Shown: positions 20,334 through 26,745 of the stretch, piece by piece
Numbering within the stretch: the first letter of the stretch is position 1
Layout of the letters: the number at the start of each line of letters is the position of its first letter
NCBI RefSeq assembly: GCF_002944405.1
Contig: NZ_CP024307.1
Coordinates: forward strand, 3,595,001 to 3,659,000
DNA length: 64,000 bases
Reading direction: 5' to 3'
Origin: Sinorhizobium fredii
Lineage (GTDB): Bacteria; Pseudomonadota; Alphaproteobacteria; Rhizobiales; Rhizobiaceae
Notes under the pieces: generated by a model
The model's database searches: none
What the model was told of the DNA's origin: nothing
What the model saw: only the letters and a program-made list of their open reading frames with translations
Program-made: the position numbers and the translations under genes

Positions 20334-20636
20334 TCACGCCGCTTCTTCATCTTCTTCGTCGAAGTCACCCGGCTCGTAGCCCAAGTCGGTGAACCGCTCC
20401 TGAAGTTCGAGACTGACGATTGACAGCGCCCGGATCGTCGCAAGCGCGTCTTCGCCAATCTTGATCGTGCGGTAATGCGGGCCGCGCGCCTTCAAGAGAG
20501 CGATCAGCTCGCTAGGGTCTTCGAAACCAACGAACTTTATGACCGCCCTTATCTGATCCGCTTTGAAAGCAGCGGTTTCCGCGACACGGGCCGGGTCGTT
20601 CATGTACAACAATCCAACATCGTTCCGATTGCTCAT
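20334..20636 (-). CDS. Small acidic hypothetical protein of the element
   Basis: 100 residues starting MSNRNDVGLLYMNDPARV, with GAAGGAGAAG before the ATG. The C-terminus is strongly acidic (PGDFDEEDEEAA). No family recognised. First gene after the repeat-rich region downstream of the primase/helicase gene. Confidence 0.6.
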   Translation of the reverse strand: MSNRNDVGLLYMNDPARVAETAAFKADQIRAVIKFVGFEDPSELIALLKARGPHYRTIKIGEDALATIRALSIVSLELQERFTDLGYEPGDFDEEDEEAA

Positions 20637-20703
20637 TTCACTTCTCCTTCATTGCCGAGATCATCGGCTCGGGCTTGCCGTTCGTGGTTACGTGCTACCC
20701 CCC

Positions 20704-20960
20704 GCAACACCGGCAACAGCGGCAACTCTCACGCGCTTTGGTTGTTGTAACTGTTGCAGTGTTGTGGGTGTTTCAGGGGACGGCTGGAGTCTCATTTCTT
20801 CTCTCTTCAGGTTGCATCCAACTGTTGCCGGTCTTCCGAACTGTTGCCGGTTCCCGTCCTTGACCGGCAACATTAGCGGTTCCACCAGAAACCCTGGTTT
20901 TGCTGGGTTTCCGAGCCTTCTTCGGTGCTACTGTTGCCGGTGTTGCCACTGTTGCCGGGG
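20704..20960. repeat. Iteron-like GTTGCCGG repeat cluster, candidate replication origin
   Basis: The word ACTGTTGCCGG occurs directly at 20821, 20840, 20930 and 20948. Inverted CCGGCAAC copies lie at 20710 and 20864, with degenerate GTTG runs between. The two rightmost copies are inside the 3' end of the prim-pol/AAA gene, where they encode Gly-Asn-Ser/Thr triplets. Such repeats next to a replication protein gene resemble iterons. Confidence 0.55.
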
Positions 20961-22801
20961 GGTGAAGAAATGGCATAGACGCCGTATTTCGGCTGGGTGA
21001 TCTCGCCCTTCTTGAGCATCTTCGAAAGCAAAGCCCGGACACTTACATCCTTGCGGCCAAGCGCTGCCGCGATGTCCTTTGGCGACATTGGTTCTCCGGC
21101 TTCTTCCAGAACCCTGATGATGGCGCGCCGCTCGTCGCTGCGCTCGACCTCGGGGCGCTCGCCGAGGATGGTCCAGCGCGCAGTCTCCGGGTCAAATTTC
21201 ATCGCCAAGTCGATCTCGTCGGTATCGCGCCCGCGCCCATAGATCGACGTGCCTTGCGCGGTCTTATTGATGACAAGAATGCTGTCGGCGGCGGCGGTCA
21301 GCCCGAGCGTGCCGCTCACCGTATCGAGAGGATCATCATCGGCTTCGGACTTGCGAAGGTGATGCACGACCACGATGGCCACACCGATCTCGGCGGCAAG
21401 GCTCTGCAGCTCGCTGATTGAGCCGTAGTCGGTATCGTAATTCTGTTTTCCGGCTGGCACCGGCTTTCGGAAGCGGGCGAAAACATCGATGACGATCAGC
21501 CGGGGGTTTTCAGCGCTGGCTATCCAGTTGCGAAGCTGGTCGAGCCCGCCTTGATCGGCGCGCGGCCATTTATGCGCGACCTTGAAGCGCGGCCATTCCC
21601 GCTTGTGAACGCCGAGCAGTTTCGTCAAGCGCCGCTGGAACCGCCGTGGATTGTCTTCCAAGGCGAGAAAGAGCACGTCGCCCTGCTCGCACTCAAGATT
21701 TCCGAGGCAATAGCCGCCCTCGCTGACGGCAATCGCGATGTCGAGCATTAACCAGGTCTTGCCGACCTTCGGACGGGCGGCGAGTACCGTCAGACCTTCG
21801 ACGATGATCTCGCCAGCGATCTGCCGCAGCGGCGCGAAGGTCTGAAAGCGCAGATCGGCGGCATCGTAGATTTCGGAGTGTTCGATAGCGTGGCCATTCG
21901 CCGTGCCCGTGGCGCTGCCGTTATCTTGCTGCGGTCTATAGCTGCGATTGGAGTCGCTGTTCGGCCTCGGCCCTCGCGGCTGTTGCGAACCGTGCTCATA
22001 GGCGCTGTTGATCGTTCCGCCGATCTCGTCGTCATCGAGGCCGCAGGCGCGGGATGCCGACCATAGAGCGTCGCGGACCTCGCTTTCGCTTAGGATGCCG
22101 CTCGCGACGAGTTCGAACAGACGGCAGCCGCTTTTGAAGAGCGTGTCATTGCGACGAGGTTCAAGTGCACAAGCAACCTTATCGCATTCGCCCCGCAAAG
22201 CGGTTTCGCCATAGGCGCGGCGGCGCGCGTCATCCAAGTGCGCGCTCGTGTCGTGACCATTTGGCTTCGGTCGCCTCGCTTCCGGCTTCGGCAGCAGCCA
22301 CGCCGGGCAAGGCTGGATTGGTCGCCACGATGGTTCCCACTGATAGGCGGCATCGGCGGCATTGATCGAAGGTGGCGCGATGACATAGCCGCCGTCACCA
22401 CGCACATCGAGGCCGGGGCCGAGCTTGCTGGCGCTGTTGCGGATGACCCGATCATGCGGGTGCGCAAAATAGAGGTGCTGGCCACCGCGCGGCGTGCGCG
22501 CTGTGAGGGTTTCCGTCACACCTGCGCCATTGAGCAGCGCGGCCAATGACGCCCCGCCGTCGAGTCCCTTGGCTTCATCCTGATCGATGTCGAGCACGAC
22601 CAGCCCGGACGGCGCGCCAGTCACGAGGCCGATCATCGCCTTGGGGAATTTCCGCCACCATGCGGTGATCGTGTCAGCGTCGGTCGTGGCGGCCTTCAGG
22701 CCGTGCTCGACCAGCGGGCGCTTGTTCCTTGGATTGACCGGAAAGACCGGCCAGCCGAGGGCGGCGTATTGCAGGGCGGCTGAGACCAGATCGACGGCCA
22801 T
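20873..22801 (-). CDS. Bifunctional primase-polymerase / RepA-like AAA ATPase
   Basis: 642 residues starting MAVDLVSAALQYAALGWPVFPV after GGGAGG. The N-terminal prim-pol domain (about 1-180) shows LVVLDIDQDE, TARTPRGGQHLYF and GGYVIAPPS. A RecA/RepA-type ATPase (about 330-560) has Walker A ARPKVGKTW, Walker B RLIVIDVFARF and VVHHLRKS. A winged-helix tail (about 575-625) ends in the low-complexity GNSGNTGNS encoded by the iteron-like repeats. Likely starts replication of the excised element. An in-frame start at 22828 is a weaker alternative. Confidence 0.88.
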   Translation of the reverse strand: MAVDLVSAALQYAALGWPVFPVNPRNKRPLVEHGLKAATTDADTITAWWRKFPKAMIGLVTGAPSGLVVLDIDQDEAKGLDGGASLAALLNGAGVTETLTARTPRGGQHLYFAHPHDRVIRNSASKLGPGLDVRGDGGYVIAPPSINAADAAYQWEPSWRPIQPCPAWLLPKPEARRPKPNGHDTSAHLDDARRRAYGETALRGECDKVACALEPRRNDTLFKSGCRLFELVASGILSESEVRDALWSASRACGLDDDEIGGTINSAYEHGSQQPRGPRPNSDSNRSYRPQQDNGSATGTANGHAIEHSEIYDAADLRFQTFAPLRQIAGEIIVEGLTVLAARPKVGKTWLMLDIAIAVSEGGYCLGNLECEQGDVLFLALEDNPRRFQRRLTKLLGVHKREWPRFKVAHKWPRADQGGLDQLRNWIASAENPRLIVIDVFARFRKPVPAGKQNYDTDYGSISELQSLAAEIGVAIVVVHHLRKSEADDDPLDTVSGTLGLTAAADSILVINKTAQGTSIYGRGRDTDEIDLAMKFDPETARWTILGERPEVERSDERRAIIRVLEEAGEPMSPKDIAAALGRKDVSVRALLSKMLKKGEITQPKYGVYAISSPPGNSGNTGNSSTEEGSETQQNQGFWWNR

Positions 22802-22843
22802 ACGCTCAACCTCCCGCGATCCGGGCATCGACGGCGCGCAGCG

Positions 22844-23017
22844 TCATGACAGCTGCTCCTGAAGAATCGCTTTAGCGGCGGCAATATGGCCGCGCTCAAG
22901 GAGCACGAGCAGGAACAAGCGGTCGGCGTCGCGCTGGGCAATCAGCCGGTCGATGTCACGCTCGCGCACTTCGAGCAAGGCGCGGTAGGTTTCGAGTGAT
23001 TTGCGAAATCCGTTCAT
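22844..23017 (-). CDS. Small hypothetical helical protein
   Basis: 57 residues starting MNGFRKSLETYRALLEVRER, preceded by GAGGTG. Charged and helical throughout, probably one coiled helix hairpin. A TTG codon at 23152 would give a 102-residue form overlapping the AlpA gene; the short form has the better ribosome site. No family recognised; sits between the AlpA regulator and the replication gene. Confidence 0.5.
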   Translation of the reverse strand: MNGFRKSLETYRALLEVRERDIDRLIAQRDADRLFLLVLLERGHIAAAKAILQEQLS

Positions 23018-23135
23018 GACGTTCACCTCTTCGGTGGACGCCGCGAGTTGCGGATGTGCCGCGATAAGTCTACATTTGGGCCGTTCCAAGTGCCCTAAGA
23101 CCTTTCGAGCCGCCGCGTTTCTCAGCGCGGCGGTT

Positions 23136-23378
23136 TCATCGTTCGACAGCAATTTCTATGGCGGATTTGTGCGCCGTGGATTTGCGTGGTTCTGGCTTTG
23201 GCGCAGTGGGACGGCTGGCAAGCCATTGCTCGACCTCGTCCTCACGCCACGCCCTAGTATTGGGGCCCAGCAGTAGACCGGGCGGGAAGCCATAGCGCTC
23301 AACCATGCGGCGCAGTTGCGGCCAGTTCTGCACGATCTGACGCTCTTTGAGATGGACGAAGCGAAGCAAACGGGTCAT
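23136..23378 (-). CDS. AlpA-family regulator / excisionase-like protein
   Basis: 80 residues (MTRLLRFVHLKERQIVQNWPQLRRMVERYGFPPGLLLGPNTRAWREDEVEQWLASRP...). The order strand, helix, RYGFPPG turn, then RAWREDEVEQWLASR is the AlpA/MerR-like winged helix of P4-type islands. Such proteins activate int or act as recombination directionality factors. AAGGAG lies well before ATG 23378. It heads the replication module. Confidence 0.8.
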   Translation of the reverse strand: MTRLLRFVHLKERQIVQNWPQLRRMVERYGFPPGLLLGPNTRAWREDEVEQWLASRPTAPKPEPRKSTAHKSAIEIAVER

Positions 23379-23471
23379 CGGACTTAACTCCTTGGATGTG
23401 CCTAGGAGTTGACCCGCGAAAGCCCCCGTCTGTCTCCGGTAAAACCCGGCAAAACCCCGGTAAAACTCGTT

Positions 23472-24074
23472 TCAGCCGGTTTTCCCGCTTTTAAACGCCT
23501 CGTCCACCATGCGCTCAAGATCACGGAAGTCCGGCGCTTGCTCTCTGTTTCTAAACCAGTCTCTAAGTGCCCTTGCCGCCTCTGTCTTCGACGGATCATT
23601 GTCGACGACATATCTGCTTAGAAAGCCGGAAGCTGCGGCCCAATCATACTTTGTTGGCCGTCCCCCGCGCGGTCGTGCCAATGGAGTTGCTTGTCCGTTA
23701 TCCCTTTCATCCGGCCACAGCCGGAGCAAATCGAGGCGGCTCAACTCAATGCCGGTCGCGACGATGCGACCGGTGGGCCTGCCGGTCGCCTCTTTCTGGG
23801 AGTCCTCCGAGATCACAATGTGGTCGTCGGTCCACTCGATGACGTGGCCATAGCTCAGGTGGCCCCTCAGTAATTCGTTAGACCGCAGCCAGTCGGGGTC
23901 TTCGCCCTCCGCTGGTTTGAATTCAGCGCGTCGGGCACGAACCTCGACATCGCCAGCGATGATATGGCCGCGTAAATCCCGCTTGGCATCCGTCTCGTCA
24001 AAGCCTGTGATCTCGCAAATATGCTGAACGGCTTCGGGCTCGGGTATCCAGCGACTCGCCTTCCCGCCGCTCAC
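23472..24074 (-). CDS. Hypothetical protein coupled to integrase
   Basis: 200 residues with a GTG start at 24074 whose bases overlap the integrase stop (GTGA), indicating translational coupling. Sequence is hydrophilic (GGKASRWIPEPEAVQHICEITG...) with a central GGRPTKYDWAAASGFLSRYV and a C-terminal helical block resembling short island proteins. No function recognised. Gene order int then this protein then alpA suggests a role tied to integration control or replication. Confidence 0.65.
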   Translation of the reverse strand: MSGGKASRWIPEPEAVQHICEITGFDETDAKRDLRGHIIAGDVEVRARRAEFKPAEGEDPDWLRSNELLRGHLSYGHVIEWTDDHIVISEDSQKEATGRPTGRIVATGIELSRLDLLRLWPDERDNGQATPLARPRGGRPTKYDWAAASGFLSRYVVDNDPSKTEAARALRDWFRNREQAPDFRDLERMVDEAFKSGKTG

Positions 24075-25312
24075 AGAGCTGCCCTCAATGGCGTGACGTT
24101 GGCCGCAGGCGGATTGACGATTGTTTCGATCAGCGCCGCCAGCCGATTCAGGGCGTCTTTCTTTTCCTCGAAATAGCTGTGTCTGTCGTAAACCCCCTCG
24201 ACGCCGGGGATAACGTGGCCCATGACTCGCTCGGCGATATCGGATCGGACTCCGGCGCGGGACATGAGCGAGCGTGCCGTACGGCGTAGATCATGGATAA
24301 CCCACGGTTCAAGCTTTGCCAGATCGGGATAGTCGCCTCGCTCGGCCATGTCCTCGCGCAAGCCGGTCAATAGTTTTTCATCAAAAACTCGCTTGCACGG
24401 ACTCCAGCCCTGAAAATGACCGTTCCCGCGTCCGGGAAATACATATGGATTTTCCCCGATGCGGTTTTGCCCTGCGACGATCTTCCGCGCCGCTTCCGGT
24501 AGTTGCAGAGCGCCGCCCACGCCTTTCTGGCGCGCCTCGCTCGGGATATTCCAAACACCGTCGGCGGCGATATCGTCCCATTTCATCGCGCCGATTTTCT
24601 CGCGCCGTTGCGCCGTCAACAGCGCCAGCCGGATGATCGCGCCGAAGGTGCCGTTTTTCTCTGCCAGCGACCAGACAGCACTGATTTCCTTGTCATCGAG
24701 GATGCGGGCACGCTTGCGGCTCTTTGGGTCCGTCCGCCGCATGCCGCGCGCGATTGGCGGGTGGTAATCGTCATGCCGCGCCGCATACCAGTTCATGATC
24801 CCGCGCACGATGGCGAGTACATAGTCTGCCTGCCGTGCGCCATGGTCATCCTCCACCTCATCGAGGAGCGCCGTCACGTCGCTCCGCCGGATCGTATGAA
24901 ACAAGCGGTCCTTCCAGAGGGGGAGCACATGGGCGTTTAGCAGGCGCGTCACTTCCGCCTCTGAGCGCAAACCCTTCTGCTGGACATGTCGCCTCAGCCA
25001 ATCGTCAGCTACATCCTTGAAGGTGTCCGGCTTTTCCTTCTGCTCGAATGGGGGGAAGCCGGCCTTGATGCGCTTGATCGCCTCGCGGGCCAGTTCGCGG
25101 GCCTTTTCGATGTCGTAAAGATCGGTCGCACCGATTGTCGCCCAGACTTGTTTTCCGTTTGGGTCGCGGGCCAGCGCCACGAAGCTCTTGCTGCCAGTTG
25201 GCATCACGCGGACGTAATGCCCGCCTAGCTCTGGATCGGGAAAAATGTAACGCGCCGCCTTGGGTTTGAGGTTTTGGACGCCGAGGTCCGAAAGGGTTTT
25301 TCGCCGTGTCAA
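24071..25312 (-). CDS. int: P4-type tyrosine recombinase (integrase)
   Basis: 413 residues. The N-terminal arm-binding DUF4102-like domain (KTLSDLGVQNLKPKAARYIFPDPELGGHYVRV) is followed by a core-binding domain (about 95-190) and the catalytic domain. Catalytic residues are visible: Arg in LLTAQRREKIGAMKW, His-x-x-Arg in WVIHDLRRTA, His in ERVMGHVI and the nucleophile Tyr in GVYDRHSY. It lies 171 bp from attR, facing inward. Its target is the tRNA-Arg 3' end. Confidence 0.95.
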   Translation of the reverse strand: MTRRKTLSDLGVQNLKPKAARYIFPDPELGGHYVRVMPTGSKSFVALARDPNGKQVWATIGATDLYDIEKARELAREAIKRIKAGFPPFEQKEKPDTFKDVADDWLRRHVQQKGLRSEAEVTRLLNAHVLPLWKDRLFHTIRRSDVTALLDEVEDDHGARQADYVLAIVRGIMNWYAARHDDYHPPIARGMRRTDPKSRKRARILDDKEISAVWSLAEKNGTFGAIIRLALLTAQRREKIGAMKWDDIAADGVWNIPSEARQKGVGGALQLPEAARKIVAGQNRIGENPYVFPGRGNGHFQGWSPCKRVFDEKLLTGLREDMAERGDYPDLAKLEPWVIHDLRRTARSLMSRAGVRSDIAERVMGHVIPGVEGVYDRHSYFEEKKDALNRLAALIETIVNPPAANVTPLRAAL

Positions 25313-25327
25313 TTTGGCCTCCGAGAC

Positions 25328-25403
25328 GTTAGCCCGACGTTAGCCAGTGGCTAACTTTGGGCTATCAAGATTAGATGGAAACACCGGCTAACGTCGGGCT
25401 ATC
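25328..25403. other. Right-end integrase arm-site candidates
   Basis: GTTAGCCCGACGTTAGCC (25328-25345) and GGCTAACGTCGGGCTATC (25386-25403) form a near-perfect inverted pair between integrase and attR, with further GGCTAAC/GGGCTA words between them. The same words occur at the left end. Confidence 0.55.
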
Positions 25404-25483
25404 ACGGCTAAATTTTAAGGAAAAACATTCGGTTGGCAAATACCAAAATTGCGCTGTTTTTAGCGGCTGGAAGCCGAAATTTC

Positions 25484-25535
25484 CAGATTCCTAATCTGGG
25501 GGTCGCGCGTTCGAATCGCGCCGGGATCACCATTT
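25484..25535 (+). repeat. attR: 52-bp copy of the tRNA-Arg 3' end
   Basis: Exact copy of 14150-14201, lacking the 5' half of the tRNA, so it is a tRNA remnant marking the right boundary of the element. Confidence 0.95.
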
Positions 25536-25666
25536 GAATTGAATCCCAATAATCACCTAAGCGCAGAACGTGTCTGATCGGGTGACTCCCGAAGGTCCTT
25601 TTGCGCCAGCGCTCTTGAGAACGCTTCGCCCTCCGGAAATCAAGCTTCTACGTTGTCGAAGCGGCT

Positions 25667-26188
25667 CTACGGCTCCAGTCTCTTTGGCCGCCCCCGGCCG
25701 AGTGCGCCGTCGGCGCGGGCCTGCAGATAGGCGTAAATGTCGTCGATATAAGGCGCGAAATTGGGGTCGTCGGCGAACCCTTTCATGAACGAGTTTTCGC
25801 TGCTGCTCTGGCCGTCGCGAACAACGCGCCTGAAGTTCTCGATATCGAGCGGCCGGTCGACAAGAGAGGACGCAATGGTCGAGCCCACTCCATCGGGGCC
25901 GTGGCAATGGTTGCACCCGCCATGATAACGTCGGTAACCATTGTAGGTCCGCGCATCGGCCATGCCATCGACAACTTTATAGAGCTTGTCGGCCGCGGCG
26001 TCCTGCGAAAATCCCCCGGAACCGAGCGCGAAGCCACAGGCGAGGGCGAATAGAACCAGGTGCTGCGGTTGCAATGGACGCCTCTTCCACAGGAAGGCGT
26101 TTAGGAGGCGATCGGCCGCGTGTACGATGGTCGACGTCCCGAATTCGCATTCCTGCGGTGGTGAGGGGGCGGGCTGCTGGGCCGGCAT
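25667..26188 (-). CDS. Small exported c-type cytochrome
   Basis: About 173 residues from ATG 26188. A long N-terminal region leads to a signal-anchor-like stretch (LVLFALACGFALGSGGF), and the mature part contains the heme motif CNHCHG (GGCNHCHGPDGVGS) with a distal Met in NSFMKGFADDPNF. Acts as a single-heme periplasmic electron carrier. The chosen ATG directly abuts an AGGAG, so a different start nearer the signal peptide is possible. Partner unknown; a Crp/Fnr gene and two small exported proteins lie nearby. Confidence 0.75.
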   Translation of the reverse strand: MPAQQPAPSPPQECEFGTSTIVHAADRLLNAFLWKRRPLQPQHLVLFALACGFALGSGGFSQDAAADKLYKVVDGMADARTYNGYRRYHGGCNHCHGPDGVGSTIASSLVDRPLDIENFRRVVRDGQSSSENSFMKGFADDPNFAPYIDDIYAYLQARADGALGRGRPKRLEP

Positions 26189-26241
26189 CTCCTGAGTGAA
26201 GCGCGCACGAATCACCCGAGATATCTTTGACCCAAAAAGAG

Positions 26242-26610
26242 TCACTCCTTGAGTACGGCGCTGGTTGCGACGCTGTCGATCAGATTGCCGCTGGGCTCCT
26301 GCACGTGGAGAATTTCGCCCTCGCGTATGATCTCGAAGTCGGCAGACGGCTGGCCGATGGCTTGCGGCACAGAGATCATCAGCCGCTCCCCCGGTCCGAG
26401 TGTGGACACGAAGCGTATCGGCTGCGCTTCCGTTCCAGAGGCCAAAGTCGCAACCACCCGATAGCCGTCTTTCTCGACCGTGTAATACACCGCACCATCG
26501 AAGAGACCGAGATGAACGCTGTGGCCATTTCCCGGCGCCAGTTCTGACGCGACGGCAACCCCTGTCATGGCGAGTAAGGCCATTGCGCATGCGGTAGAAC
26601 ATCTGGTCAT
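26242..26610 (-). CDS. Small exported protein, paralogue of the 30.65 kb gene
   Basis: 122 residues with a signal peptide (MTRCSTACAMALLAMTGVAVA) and GGAGGAGG before the ATG. The mature part HSVHLGLFDGAVYYTVEKDGYRVVATLA aligns with ESIDLGAYHGVVYYTEAGDDFRVVTTIA of the gene at 30653-31000, and the similarity continues to the C-terminus. No characterised family recognised. The two copies flank the LuxR and Crp/Fnr regulators. Confidence 0.7.
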   Translation of the reverse strand: MTRCSTACAMALLAMTGVAVASELAPGNGHSVHLGLFDGAVYYTVEKDGYRVVATLASGTEAQPIRFVSTLGPGERLMISVPQAIGQPSADFEIIREGEILHVQEPSGNLIDSVATSAVLKE

Positions 26611-26630
26611 CGTTTCTCCTCCTCCGCAAT

Positions 26631-26648
26631 AGACTGTCTGGGCAGTCT
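26631..26648. promoter_or_regulatory. Inverted repeat upstream of the exported protein gene
   Basis: AGACTG-N6-CAGTCT lies 21-38 bp upstream of ATG 26610. A dimeric regulator site or RNA hairpin are both possible; no match to a known operator recognised. Confidence 0.35.
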
Positions 26649-26745
26649 TTTCCCATCATCGGAGCCTATGCGTGCAGCCGCCAAGTCACATCGGTACCGG
26701 CCCCCAATTTGCCGGGCGCCGGTTCCCTAAATTTCGCGAGCTTGC

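Larger units (their letters stand above)
14202..25535. mobile_element. 11.3-kb integrated phage-satellite-like element
   Basis: Bounded by 52-bp direct repeats in tRNA-Arg(CCT). Reading from the right: integrase, a 200-residue unknown, AlpA-like regulator, small unknown, prim-pol/AAA protein, two small unknowns, HK97 prohead protease and HK97 major capsid, all on the minus strand. After these come a membrane protein, a small plus-strand membrane protein, a minus-strand pair (membrane protein and HTH protein), and a KAP NTPase pseudogene next to the tRNA. No portal, large terminase, tail or lysis gene is visible. The composition recalls capsid-forming phage-inducible islands. It could also be a decayed prophage. 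Confidence 0.85.

Noticed and set aside
20704..20960. CRISPR array
   Set aside because: The repeats are about 11 bp, irregularly spaced and in both orientations, with no spacer pattern and no cas genes nearby.
25484..25535. Second tRNA-Arg gene
   Set aside because: Only the 3' 52 bases are present; no acceptor 5' strand or D arm precedes it, so it is an attachment-site remnant.
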